A DNA stretch of 64,000 nucleotides from Heliocidaris erythrogramma (GCA_025617745.1 CM046861.1:13540516-13604515), one strand, 5' to 3'. Counted from the stretch's first letter, positions 21,938 through 34,415 are shown. The notes: generated by a model from the sequence alone, not told the origin. A program made the numbers and translations.

Positions 21938-23922
21938 CTAGAATTTAATTCGTCATGAGGACGAATTAGGTGGTCTGTCCTTCAATTTGTACGATCATGA
22001 TTGTAATCAGGATGATCATAATAATGGGGAAATACTAAACTGAAGATAGGATGTCAAGAATGCCATGAATGGAGGTCCTTCTTGAGGACGGGAATGTAGG
22101 AAAATGTGTAACGGTCATTGTAAAATGATTATGGTGATGATGATAATGGAGATTATGATGATTATAATGATATATGATGGCGATGATATAATAGCGATGA
22201 TGATCAGGACGGTGATGATAATAATGATGATGATACAGGATACTTGGCAGATTAACCCCTTAGCTCTAATACAGGACAGGAAATCACAATTTCCATAGGG
22301 TTGTACACAAAACTACTGCACACTACTTTCTAATAGACATAATACGGGAAAATAAGGCAGTTTATTACATGATTTGTGATTTTTTATGTTATACTAGTCG
22401 AAGAGGATTGTAAAATGACACGCAAAAAGAAGCAAAAAAAAAAAAAAAAAAAAAAATCGGCCCCGGGGATCGAACCAGGTACCTTGACCATGGTAGTCAT
22501 GTGCTTTACCGATAGACCAGAATATTTCCCATAGAGATAACACGTAAACGAAAACGGGATTCTCAAATCACATTTTGTACTGAGAAATTGGGCATGATCC
22601 CGACATCTGATCAAAAATTGGAGACCACACTTGTAAAAGCTTATAGTCTCAGCTACAACATATTAAAATCTGGAAGAAAATAGACCAAAAATAACTGAAA
22701 TACTGCTCAGAGAACGATGTCATGTAGATTCATGATTCGAAAAAAAGTCATCTTCCATAGACATAACACGCAAATAGGGAAAATTCTGACATGGCGTCTT
22801 TAATTGAAAATTTCACTGTGATGACGTCATCAAAATGAAAAATGGTGGCAACTAATTTTGTAGGAAATTGCCTCAGCTATGACATATCAAAATCTGGGCG
22901 AAAAAAGACCAATAATTACGAATCTAGAGCCAAATTTGCATAAATGTGATGACGTCAAAACATGAAAAATGGAAATTTGGAATTCTGGTGCCATTTTGAT
23001 GACGTCATAATGTTTATAAGGGTCAAATGATACATGAAATCATATCTATGATTCATACCCTACCTGATGATGACAAAAAATTGGGGGATTTATGGACTAT
23101 TTAAAGAGCTAGAGTTAATTTTGTAGAGGCATGTTTTTGCACGTTTTTACGTTATTTTCGCCATAGATGCGCGCACGGATTTTGAAGTTTGACGCGCCCG
23201 TACGACCTTATTATTGATCAAAATTGATTCCAAGTTGATGGAAATGATGAAGAAAAGTGTCAGGATTGGAAATCAATCGAAAAAACAGCGTTTTAACGTT
23301 ATTTACGACTTGCGCGCGCGTAAAGCACGCGCGCGGACGCTTACGCACGGACATTTTTGAAATGCTCAAAATGACCTGAAACGTGTGCAGACTTGATCCT
23401 ACGTGATTTTGAGCATTTTTAAATTTTGACGCGCGCGTACGCGCACGTGCTGACCTCTAGATGACCTGTGAGGACATTGCTTGATGACTCGTCATTTGAA
23501 GTTTATGTGATGTGAATATAGTTTATTTTTGATGATCGATTATGAAGATATAATCGATCTTGTAAATTTACAAAATGGCGTCTTGATGACGTCACGATGA
23601 CCTGATGACCTCCAAAAGCTTAGATGACCATGTCCATGATTGACCTCATACATGACATGAAACTCGATGATATTGACCTGGCCGATTTTGAGATTTGGTG
23701 GGAACAAAAATTTGCTATAAAAAGAAGAAATATTAAAAATAAAAATAAAGAAAATCTTGACAAAATTAAAAGGAGGTCTGTCATAAATGACAGACCACCT
23801 AAAAATAAAGAAAATCTTGACAAAATTAAAAGGAGGTCTGTCATAAATGACAGACCACCTAATAAAGAAAATCTTGACAAAATTAAAAGGAGGTCTGTCA
23901 TAAATGACAGACCACCTAATAA
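21938..23922 (-). repeat. Array unit 4 with triplicated end block
   Basis: A full unit whose right end carries three copies of a 58-bp end block (see 23741-23922). Confidence 0.95.
23741..23922. repeat. 58-bp end block, three tandem copies with hairpins
   Basis: Each copy is AT-rich (AAAGAAAATCTTGAC) followed by an inverted repeat with stem GGTCTGTCAT/ATGACAGACC and a 2-base loop. Single copies stand at the right ends of units 3 and 5, and variants at the ends of units 7 and 8. The block is the repeated terminus of the unit. Confidence 0.92.
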
Positions 23923-25018
23923 CTGAGATACTGCTCAGAGAACGATGTCATGTAGATTCATGATTCGAAAAAAAGTCATCTTCCATAGACATAACACGCA
24001 AATAGGGAAAATTCTGACATGGCGTCTTTAATTGAAAATTTCACTGTGATGACGTCATCAAAATGAAAAATGGTGGCAACTAATTTTGTAGGAAATTGCC
24101 TCAGCTATGACATATCAAAATCTGGGCGAAAAAAGACCAATAATTACGAATCTAGAGCCAAATTTGCATAAATGTGATGACGTCAAAACATGAAAAATAG
24201 AAATTTGGATTTCTGGTGCCATTTTGATGACGTCATAATGTTTATAAGGGTCAAATGATACATGAAATCATATCTATGATTCATACCCTACCTGATGATG
24301 ACAAAAAATTGGGGGATTTATGGACTATTTAAAGAGCTAGAGTTAATTTTGTAGAGGCATGTTTTTGCACGTTTTTACGTTATTTTCGCCATAGATGCGC
24401 GCACGGATTTTGAAGTTTGACGCGCCCGTACGACCTTATTATTGATTGAAATTGATTCCAAGTTGATGGAAATGATGAAGAAAAGTGTCAAAATTGCAAA
24501 TCAATCGAAAAAACAGCGTTTTAACGTTATTTACGACTTGCGCGCGCGTAAAACGCACGCGCGGACGGTTACGCACGGACATTTTTGAAATGCTCAAAAT
24601 TACCTGAAACGTGTGCAGACTTGATCCTACGTGATTTTGAGCATTTTTAAATTTTGACGCGCGCGTACGCGCACGTCCTGACCTCTAGATGACCTGTGAG
24701 GACATTGCTTGATGACCCGTCATGTGAAGTTTATGTGATGTGAATATAGTTGATTTTTGATGATCGATTATGAAGATATACTCGATCTTGTAAATTTACA
24801 AAATGGCGTCTTGATGACGTCACGATGACCTGATGACCTTCAAAAGCTTAGATGACCATGTCCATGATTGACCTCATACATGACATGAAACTCGATGATA
24901 TTGACCTGGCCGATTTTGAGATTTGGTGGGAACAAGAATTTGCTATAAAAAGAAGAAATATTAAAGAAAATCTTGACAAAATTAAAAGGAGGTCTGTCAT
25001 AAATGACAGACCACCTAA
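23923..25018 (-). repeat. Array unit 5, truncated
   Basis: Begins inside the unit, at the position equivalent to 17226 (ATAACTGAGATACTGCTCAG). It lacks the CTAG-hairpin end, the GAT stretch and the tRNA-like segment. The remaining 1.1 kb runs normally to the end block. Confidence 0.92.
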
Positions 25019-26818
25019 CTAGAATTTAATTCGTCATGAGGACGAATTAGGTGGTCTGTCTTTCAATTTGTATGATCATGATTGTAATCAGGATGATCAT
25101 AATAATGGGGAAATGATATAATGATGATGATGGTGATGGTGATGGTGATGATAATGGTGATGACCATGACTGCAATGACAGTGACCTTAACCATGCCAAA
25201 TATGAAAGAGAAATCACATTTCGTTATGAAGATACGACCATAAGTTGATTTTTACAAAATGTCGCCTGGATGACGTCACGATAATCTGATGACCTTGAAA
25301 AAGATGCGTGAACTTGACCTTATTAGGACTGATGACTGACGAAAATTTGAAGATAATTGACTAAGCCAATTTTGAGAAATTTCCATAGGGTTGTACACAA
25401 ACTACTGCACACTACTTTCCAATAGACAAAACACGCAAAATAAGGCAGTTTAGTACATGGTTTGTGATTGTATATGATATAATAGTCGAAGAAGATGGTA
25501 AAATGAAAGGCAAAAAGAAGCAAAAAAAAAATTTTTTTAATGGACCCACCGGGGATCGAACCTGGGTCACCGGAATGAGAGGCAAGTGCTATAACCAATA
25601 TACCAAAATATTTCCCATAGAGATAACACGTAGTCGAAAAACGGGATTCTCAAATCCCATTTTGTAGTGAAAAATTGGGCATGATCCCGACATCTGATCA
25701 AAAATTGGAGACCACACTTGTAAAAGCTTATAGTCTCAGCTATAACATACTAAAATCTGGAAGAAAATAGACCAAAAACAACTGAGATACAGCTCAGAGA
25801 ACAATGTCATGTAGATTCATGATTCGAAAAAAAATCATCTTCCATAGACATAACACGCAAATAGGGAAAATTCTGACATGGCATCTTTCATTGAAAATTT
25901 CACTGTGATGACGTCATTAAAATGTAAAATGGTGGTGACTGATTTTGTAGGAAATTGCCTCAGCTACAACATATGAAAATCTGGGCGAAAAACGACCAAT
26001 AATTACGAATCTAGAGCCAAATTTGCATAAATGTTATGACGTCAAAACATGAAAAATGGAAATTTTGACTTCTGGCGCCATTTTGATGACGTCATAATGT
26101 TTATAAGGGTCAAATGATACATGAAATGAAATTGATGATTCATACCCTACCTGATGATGAAAAAAAATTGGGGGGTTTATGGACTATTTAAAGAGCTAGA
26201 GTTAATTTTGTAGAGGCATGTTTTTGCACGTTTTTACGTTATTTTCACCATAGACGCGCACACGGATTTTGAACTTTGACGCGCCCGTACGACCTTATTA
26301 TTGATTGAAATTGATTCCAAGTTGATGGAAATGATGAAGAAAAGTGTCAGGATTGCAAATCAATCGAAAAAACAGCCTTTTAACGTTATTTAGGACTTGC
26401 GCGCGCGTAAAACGCGGGCGAGGACGCTTACGCACGGACATTTTTGAAATGCTCAAAATGACCTGAAACATGTGCAGACTTGATCCTACATGATTTTGAG
26501 CATTTTTAAATTTTGACGCGCGCGTACGCGCACGTGCTGACCTCTAGATGACCTGTGAGGACATGACTTGATGACCCGTCATGTGAAGTTTATGTGGTGT
26601 GAATATAGTCGATTTTTGATGATCGATTATGAAGATATAATCGATCTTGTAAATTTACAAAATGGCGTCTTGATGACGTCACGATGACCTGATGACCTCC
26701 AAAAGCTTAGTTGACCATGTCCATGATTGACCTCATACATGACATGAAACTTGATGATATTGACCTGGCCGATTTTGAGATTTGGTGGGAACAACATTTT
26801 GTAATAAAAAGAAATAAA
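25019..26818 (-). repeat. Array unit 6, divergent subfamily
   Basis: The CTAG-hairpin end is intact, but the first 500 bases are rearranged and the tRNA-like segment is of a second type (see 25540-25610). Identity to units 1-4 is clearly lower. Confidence 0.9.
25540..25610 (-). other. tRNA-Glu-like segment (unit 6; also units 7 and 8)
   Basis: In minus sense it reads TGGTATATTGGTTATAGCAC, then GCCTCTCATTCC with a possible CTC anticodon, then CAGGTTCGATCCCCGGTGGG. The A- and B-box-like parts are better tRNA matches than in units 1-4, but the 5' acceptor strand is missing. A T-run follows. Counterparts lie at about 27706-27776 and 30098-30170. Confidence 0.7.
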
Positions 26819-29054
26819 CTAGAATTTAATTCGTCATGAGGACGAATTAGGTGGTCTGTCTTTCACTTTGTATGATCATGATTGTAATCAGGATGATCAT
26901 AATAATGGGGAAATACTAAACTGAAGATAGGAAGTCAAGAATGCCACGCATGGGGATGCTTCTTGAGGACAGGAATGTAGAAAAATGTGTGAAACGGCCA
27001 TTGGAAGATGTGATGACGTTGATGATAGTCATCATCATGAATATCATGACAGTGATGATAATGATGTTGATGATAATCATGATGATGATCATATCATGAC
27101 AGTGATGATGATAATGATCTTGATGATAATCATCATCATGAATATCATCATGACAGTGATGATGATAATGATGTTGATGATAATCATCATCATGAATATC
27201 ATCATGACAGTGATGATGATAATGATGTTGATGATAATCATGATGATGATATAATGATGATGATGGTGATGGTGATGGTGATGATAATGGTGATGACCAT
27301 GACTGCAATGACAGTGACCTTAACCATGCCAAATATGAAACAGAAATGACATTTCATTATGAAGATACGACCATAAGTTGATTTGTAGAAAATGGCGCCT
27401 AGATAACGTCACAGTAATCTGATGACCTTGAAAAAGATGCGGGATCTTGACCTTATTAGGACTAATGACTAACGATAATTGACTAAGTCGATTTTGAGAA
27501 ATTGTGATATCAAATAGGACTAATGATATTGCAGGATATAGCTGTAATACACGTTAGGGAATCAGATTTTCCAGATTTCCTTTGTAATCGACATAACACG
27601 CAAAATAAGGCAGTTTATTACGTGGTTTGTGATTGCTTATGTTATAATAGTCGAACAAGATGGTAAAATGAATGGCAAAAAGAAGCAAAAAAAAATTTTT
27701 TTTTAATGGACCCACTGGGGATCGAACCTGGGTCACCGGAGTGAGAGGCAAGTGCTTTGACCAATATACCAAAATATTTCCCATAGAGATAACACGTAAA
27801 CGAAAAACGGGATTCTCAAATCCCATTTTGTCGTGAAAAATTGGGCATGATCCCGACATCTGATCAAAAATTGGAGACCACACTTATAAAAGCTTATAGT
27901 CTCAGCTATAACATACTAAAATCTGGAAGAAAATAGACCAAAGACAACTGAGATACAGCTCAGAGAACAATGTCATGTAGATTCATGATTCGAAAAAAAA
28001 TCATCTTCCATAGACATAACACGCAAATAGGGAAAATTCTGACATGGCATCTTTAATTGAAAATTTCACTGTGATGACATCATCCAAATGAAAAATAGTG
28101 GTCACTGATCTTGTAGAGAATTGTTTCAGCTATAACATATCAAAATCTGGGCGATGAACGACCAATAATTACGAATCTTGAGCCAAATTTGCATAAATGT
28201 AATGAAGTCAAAACATGAAAAATGGAAATTTTGACTTCTGGCGCCATTTTGATGACGTCATAATGTTTATAAGGATCAAATGATACATGAAATCATATCT
28301 ATGATTCATACCCTACCTGATGATGAAAAAAAATTGGGGGGTTTATGGACTATTTAAAGAGCTAGAATTAATTTTGTAGAGGCATATTTTTGCACGTTTT
28401 TACGTTATTTTCGCCATAGACGCGCGCACGGATTTTGAACTTTGACGCGCCCGTACGACCTTATTATTGATTGAAATTGATTCCAAGTGGATGGAAATGA
28501 TGAAGAAAAGTGTCAGGATTGCAAATCAATCGAAAAAACAGCGTTTTAACGTTATTTACGACTTGCGCGCGCCTAAAACGCGCGCGCGGACGCTTACGCA
28601 CGGACATTTTTGAAATGCTCAAAATGACCTGAAACGTGTGCAGACTTGATCCTACGTGATTTTGAGCATTTTTAAATTTTGACGCGCGCGTACGCGCACG
28701 TCCTGACCTCTAGATGACCTGTGAGGACATGACTTGATGACCCGTCATCTGAAGTTTATGTGATGTGAATATAGTTGATTTGTGATGATCGATTATGAAG
28801 ATATAATCGATCTTGTAAATTTAGAAAATGGCGTCTTGATGACGTCACGATGACCTGATGACCTTCAAAAGCTTAGTTGACCATGTCCATGATTGACCTC
28901 ATACATGACATGAAACTCGATGATATTGACCTGGCCGATTTTGAGATTTGGTAGGAACAAAAATTTGTCTTAAAAATAAATAAATAATAAAGAAGAAAAT
29001 TCTGACAAAATTAAAAGGTGATCTGTCGATACCGACAGACCACCTAATAAAGAA
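26819..29054 (-). repeat. Array unit 7 (2236 bp) with GAT-rich expansion
   Basis: Same order as unit 6, lengthened by a GATGATAATCATCATCATGA-type microsatellite at 27003-27300. Confidence 0.9.
27003..27300. repeat. GAT/ATC-rich minisatellite in unit 7
   Basis: Tandem variants of a period near 66 bp, CATGACAGTGATGATGATAA, alternating GAT and ATC trinucleotides. It yields meaningless long open frames on both strands. Confidence 0.9.
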
Positions 29055-31511
29055 ACTAGAATTTAATTCGTCATGAGGACGAATTAGGTGGTCTGTCTTT
29101 CAATTGGTACGATCATCATTGTAATCAGGATGATCATAATAATGGGGAAATACTAAACTGAAGATAGGAAGTCAAGAATGCCACGCATGGAGATGCTTCT
29201 TGAGGACAGGAATGTAGAAAATGTGTGGAACGGTCATTGGAAAATGTGATAATATTTGTGCAAGATAACAATCATGATAATGGTGATGATTATCATGATG
29301 AAGGTGATATAATGATGGTGATGACAATAATAATAGCAATGATGATCATGGCGGTGATGATATTATATCATCATTATCATCATGAATATCATCATGACAG
29401 TGCTGATGATAATGATGTTGATAATTATCATCATCATCATCATCATGAATATCATCATGACAGTGATGATAATGAAGTTGATGATAATCATCAGCATCAT
29501 CATGAATATCATCACAGTGATGATGATAATGATGTTGAGGATAATCATCATCATGAATATCGTGACAGTGATGATGATAATGATGTTGAAGATAATCATG
29601 ATGAGGATCATTATATCATCATGACAGTGCTGATGATAATGATGTTGATAATTATCATCATCATCATCATCATGAATATCATCATGACAGTGATGATAAT
29701 GAAGTTGATGATAATCATCAGCATCATCATGAATATCATGACAGTGATGATGATAATGATGTTGAGGATAATCATCATCATGAATATCGTGACAGTGATG
29801 ATGATAATGATGTTGATGATAATCATGATGATGATCATGATTATCATCAACATCATTATCATTTTGAGAAATTGTGATATCAAATAAGACTAATGATATT
29901 GCAGGATAGCTTTAATACACTTCAGGGAATCAGATTTTCCATAGGGTTACACATAAACTACTGCACACTACTTTCTAATAGACATAACATGCAAAATAAG
30001 ACATTTTATTACTTTGTTTGTGATTGCTTATGTTATAATAGTCGAATAAGATGGTAAAATGAAAGGCAAAAAGAAGCAAAAAAAAAAAAAAAATTTAATG
30101 GACCCACCGGGGATCGAACCTGGGTCACCAGAATGAGAGGCAAGTGCTTTGACCAATATACCAAAACATTTCCCATAGAGATAACACGCAAACGAAAAAC
30201 GGGATTCTGAAATTCCATTTTGTAGTTCAAAATTGGGCATGATCCCTACATCTGATCAAAAATTGGAGACCACATTTGTAAAAGCTTATAGTCTCAGCTA
30301 TAACATACTAAAATCTGGAAGAAAATAGACCAAAAACAACTGAGATACAGCTCAGAGAACAATGTCATGTAGATTCATGATTCGAAAAAAAATCATCTTC
30401 CATAGACATAACACGCAAATAGGGAAAATTCTGACATGGCATCTTTAATTGAACATTTCACTGTGATGACGTCATCAAAATGAAAAACCGTGATGATTGA
30501 TCTTGTAGAGAATTGTCTCAGCTATGACATAGCAAAATCTGGGCGAAAAACGACTAATAATTACGAATCTAGAGCAAAATTTGCATAAATGTGACGACGT
30601 CAAAACATGAAAATTGGAAATTTTGACTTCTGGCGCCATTTTGATGACGTCATCATGTTTATAAGGGTCAAATGATACATGAAATGAAATCTATGATTCA
30701 TGCCCTACGTGATGATGACAAAAAAAATGGGGGTTTGTGGACTATTTAAAGAGCTAGAGTTAATTTTGTAGAGGCATGTTTTTGCACGTTTTGACGTTAT
30801 TTTCGCCATAGACGCGCGCACGGATTTTGAACTTTGACGCGCCCGTACGACCTTATTATTGATTGAAATTGATTCCAGGTTGATGGAAATGATGAAGAAA
30901 AGTGTCAGGATTGCAAATCAATCGAAAAATCAGCGATTTAACGTTATTTACGACTTGTACGCGCGTAAAACGCGCGCGCGGACGCTTACGTACGGATATT
31001 TTTGAAATGCTCAAAATGACCTGAAACGTGTGCAGACTTGATCCTATGTGATTTTGAGCATTTTTAAATTTTGACGCGCGCGTACGCGCACGTCCTGACC
31101 TCTAGATGACCTGTGAGGACATGACTTGATGACCCGTCATGTGAAGTTTATGTGATGTGAATATAGTTGATTTTTGATGATCGATTATGAAGATATAACC
31201 GATCTTGTAAATTTACAAAATGGCGTCTTGATGACGTCACGATGACCTGATGACCTTCAAAAGCTTAGATGACCATGTCCATGATTGACCTCATACATGA
31301 CATGAAACTCGATGATATTGACCTGGCCGATTTTGAGATTTGGTGGGTACAAAAATTTGTTATAAAAAGAAGAAATAAAGAAAAATAAAAATAAAGAAGA
31401 AAATTCTGACAAAATTAAAAGGTGATCTGTCGATACCGACAGACCACCTAATAAAGAAGAAAAATCTTGACAAAATTAAAAGGAGGTCTGTCATAAATGA
31501 CAGACCACCTA
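29055..31511 (-). repeat. Array unit 8 (about 2.46 kb), right end of array
   Basis: Divergent subfamily with a larger GAT/ATC expansion (29240-29870) and two end blocks at 31390-31511, one a variant with GTCGATACCGACAGACC. The array stops in TAATAATACC. Confidence 0.9.
29240..29870. repeat. GAT/ATC-rich minisatellite in unit 8
   Basis: The block at about 29400-29610 is repeated at 29625-29840 as a higher-order duplication. It is hairpin-prone because GATGAT and ATCATC blocks alternate. Confidence 0.9.
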
Positions 31512-32165
31512 ATAATACCACTGTTCTTGTATAGCGCATATCACATTATATGCAAATACTTTAATGCAAATCCATATAAAGTATGGATTTATGCACGGAA
31601 AAGCATAGTAATTGATATGAAATTGATATTGTATGATGCTATAATGTACACACTATACCCATGCGCAACGGCAAAGTCGAAAGTCATGTATAACGAACCT
31701 TTCTTCGTAATATTTATGTGGTTGCTCGCAACATCTATCAGGTACGGTATGTTTTAATTAAATTTAATCTCTTCAGCGAAAAAAAAATCGGTATGATATG
31801 CTTAGGCGTATACAGTTTTCCGCCAAAGCGTAAATGATGGCATGCACAAAAATAATAAAAGAGTCTGAAATGTAAATAGGAGGGATTTGAACATATAAGT
31901 TAGTATATGCTCATTTCTCCTGTCGTGTATCGTTTCCCAGTTGTGAATTGTGTATATCTGAATTTTGTATGCGAGAGTCACGATTGATATGCAAAATTAA
32001 ACGTCCAGTACGGTTTGGGAGTTTTGGGGTAATCTTTCAGTTAAATATTTACAGGCCAAGTCATATAGGCCTACAATATCTCCATCGTCGGATTAGGGCA
32101 GAACAACCAATTTTAATGTAGATTCATTAAAGGTGCTTCTTAATCTCCTGAGAAAGCTTACCATT
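31512..32165. other. Unannotated spacer right of the array
   Basis: AT-rich. An 86-codon open frame from 31497 begins inside the array's end hairpin and matches nothing. No gene called. Confidence 0.4.
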
Positions 32166-32169
32166 TGTC

Positions 32170-32330
32170 CCAGTGGCGGATTTAGGGGAGGGGGACATCC
32201 GGCCCGTGTCTCCCCCCCCCCTTTCGAAGAAAAATATGCATTGTGCCCCGCTATAGAACGGACTTTTTTTAAAAACTGGACCCCATTCCCCCCCCCCCCA
32301 CTGAGCGACTTTTCGAAAGCTGGCGATACC
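32170..32330 (+). repeat. Dispersed GTGGCGGAT-type element
   Basis: CAGTGGCGGATTTAGGGG ... CATCCGGCCCGTGTC followed by a C-run and an AAATATGCATTGTG region. An inverted relative lies at 48890-49015. No coding function. Confidence 0.6.
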
Positions 32331-32519
32331 AAAAAAGTTGACAAAACACTATTCGTTTTGATGAGTCTCGCTCTGAAAAGAAAACTGCCTTGTACATTAA
32401 AATAAACCTCTCGTTTCCTATTTCTTTTTAACATTCATATGATAAATTTAACCGGCAATACTGAGTTATAGGATCAAACCAGGAACCTGAGAATACTACG
32501 ATCTTTTCTGTGTTCCTTT

Positions 32520-32635
32520 GTAATATGACCTTTCCCCCATTTTGTGTGTGTGTGTGGGGGGGGGGGGGGGGGTTGTCAGTGAGAGATATTGATAGGCATG
32601 ATAAGAAATTGTATGAATAATAGTGGATGACTCAA

Positions 32636-32671
<36 letters not shown>

Positions 32672-32860
32672 GAGAGACAGGGGGAGAAAGATAGTGTGTG
32701 TTTGTGTCTGTGTGAGAGAGAGAGAGAGAGAGGGGGGGGGGGAGAGTTCAAAAGAGTGAGAGTGACAATCAGCTCGTCATATATCATGTATATTATAATA
32801 TGCTTGTACACCATTTTATGATATAGGTAAAGGGAACAACATATAAAGTCAGGGAATTTT
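32520..32860. repeat. GA/GT microsatellite segment, duplicated at 34193-34415
   Basis: GATGACTCAAA, (GA)n, AAAGATAGTGTGTGTTTGTG, (GA)n and a G-run occur in the same order in both loci, with different repeat counts. Confidence 0.88.
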
Positions 32861-32879
32861 AATAATACAAAATACGGCA

Positions 32880-33105
32880 AGTTTAGTACTGTAGCCTATG
32901 GGGAATTCAGCGTTCCGTGCAATATCCTCTCATATTGCACGCGCAAATCAAGCGGACAAAAATATGCGTTTTTAATGCGCCGCTAAAATGCCTTATATGG
33001 GTAATAATTATATAATATTGACTGGCTTGAGGGGGATATCATAATATATTGCCCGCAACAGAATTATATTGCCCCGAATCGAAGACGAGGGCAATATGGT
33101 TCTTT
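32880..33105. repeat. Dispersed repeat, inverted copy of 9589-9835
   Basis: Shares GAATTCAGCGTTCCGTGCAA, AATATGCGTTTTTAATGCGC and GAGGGCAATATGGTTCTTTT with the earlier locus in opposite orientation. Part of the same repeat (GGGCAATATATTCTGATATA) restarts at 33557 in the other orientation, so the TTAA element lies in the centre of a palindrome. Confidence 0.85.
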
Positions 33106-33108
33106 TAA

Positions 33109-33553
33109 AGACCTCAGCCTGACCGAATTTTGAAATATACCCTTTATTCATCCACGGGGAGCTATATATTTTCTGAACAAATTGAAACCAACTTCATGAG
33201 ATTCCGTTTCCTGTGGAATGAGTAACAGCGTCCCGAATGTTGAGCCCCGGTGGTTTTTCTGACGAGGGCCCCGTCTCTGAGGAACGCTACTTTGCGGGGG
33301 GTGAAAATTTGATGACGACATATCGTGTAGACGCACTCGGAGCTGTATACATGACATGTCGTCACACGTCTAGCGACCCCCTGCAGTTTCCTCTGTTGTT
33401 ACGCCATAGGGAAGGGGCGGACCAAAAAAAATTATCTTTTTTATTTTTTATGGATAAACGGAGACGAAAATTTATGAATACCCAGGGTAATTATATTCTT
33501 TGTTTACTAAGCATTACGTCAATATATGGTTGTTTTGGGTCAGGCTGAGGTCT
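33109..33553. mobile_element. 445-bp TIR element with TTAA target duplication
   Basis: TIRs AGACCTCAGCCTGACC (33109-33124) and GGTCAGGCTGAGGTCT (33538-33553) are perfect inverts of 16 bp. Both sides are flanked by TTAA (33105-33108 and 33554-33557). TTAA target use is typical of piggyBac and Kolobok superfamilies. No transposase, so a MITE; superfamily not decided. Confidence 0.85.
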
Positions 33554-33584
33554 TTAAGGGCAATATATTCTGATATACCCTTCA

Positions 33585-34020
33585 ACCCACCCACCACCTT
33601 CACCAACAACCCCTCCAGCACCACCAACTCCGCCAATACCACCACAACTTCCACCACCTCCATCACCACCACTACTACCACCACCTCCACTACCCATACC
33701 ATATCCACAACCAATTACAATCACCACCACAACTACCACCATCTGCACTACCCATACCATATCCACAACCAATTACAATCACCACCACTACTACCACCAC
33801 CTCCATGTACTACCCATACCATATCCACAACCAACAATCACCACCACTACTACCACCACCTCCACTACCCATACCATATCTACAACCAACAATCACCACC
33901 ACTACTACCACCATCTCCACTACCCATACCATATCCACAACCAACAATCACCACCACTACTACCACCATCTCCACTACCCATACCATATCCACAACCAAT
34001 AATCACCACATTATAATCAC
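33585..34020. repeat. CCACCA minisatellite, period about 50-65 bp
   Basis: Six or more copies of CACCACTACTACCACC (with variants) followed by CCACTACCCATACCATATCC and ACAACCAACAATCA. The open frames here (Thr/Pro/His-rich) are artefacts of the repeat. Confidence 0.92.
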
Positions 34021-34180
34021 ATCAAAAGTTTCGAGCCGCCTCATTTTCATTTCAGATAAATAAGGGGACATTTATGTCTTTCATTTTCTTTGTTTTATAG
34101 GTGTAATACGAACCGCCCTCATATTCAGTCGGCGCTCATTTTATGCTGGTGATTTTGCTTCATCATTCGATTCGTTTTGT
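34021..34180. repeat. Paralogous segment without the 1.7-kb insertion (empty site)
   Basis: Runs uninterrupted from AAAGTTTCGAGCCGCCTC through GATAAATAAGGGGACATT to TAGGTGTAATACGAACCGCC. In the other copy these are separated by the element at 10359-12085. Confidence 0.85.
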
Positions 34181-34192
34181 TGCACGTACTCG

Positions 34193-34415
34193 CGGTGAGA
34201 GATACTGATAAACATGATAAGATATTGTATGAATAATATTGGATGACTCAAATAGAGAGAGAGAGAGAGAGGGGAGAAAGATAGTGTGTGTTTGTGTCTG
34301 TGTGTGGGAGAGAGAGAGAGAGGGGGGGGGGGGGGGGGGGAGAGTTCGAAATAATATGCTTGTATACCATTTTTATGATATAGGTAAAGGGAACAACAGA
34401 TAAAATCAGGGAATT
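34193..34415. repeat. Second copy of the GA/GT microsatellite segment
   Basis: Same order as 32573-32860, with shorter GA tracts and a longer G-run. Confidence 0.88.

Larger units (their letters stand above)
16463..31511 (-). mobile_element. Tandem array of Helitron-like (rolling-circle type) units
   Basis: Eight units of about 1.8-2.5 kb lie head to tail. Read on the minus strand, each full unit ends with GACAGACCACCT, then a hairpin (AATTCGTC, 5-nt loop, GACGAATT), then AAATT and the terminal CTAG followed by T. The opposite end carries AGGTGGTCTGTC, a 12-bp subterminal inverted match to the 3' end, with its own hairpin. A 3' hairpin before CTAG|T is the classical Helitron end, and subterminal inverted repeats are known from Helentron/Helitron2 types. 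No Rep/helicase ORF is present, so the units are non-autonomous. The array sits in a TTA/TAA microsatellite. The family call is inference from end structure. Confidence 0.65.

Noticed and set aside
16629-22298. Repeated 64-65-codon frames beginning MCNGHCKM in several array units
   Set aside because: They run through the GATGAT tract of the satellite, length varies with repeat number, and there is no conserved product.
16919-22614. Repeated minus-strand frames of about 72-76 codons beginning MIRCRDHAQF
   Set aside because: They translate the tRNA-like segment and its oligo-T run (poly-Phe); not protein coding.
29225-29887. Long open frame rich in Asp, His and Met
   Set aside because: Produced by GAT/ATC trinucleotide repeats and open on both strands; no codon bias or domain.
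33500-34063. 187-codon Thr/Pro/His-rich frame
   Set aside because: CCACCA minisatellite, also open on the opposite strand and reaching into the TTAA element.
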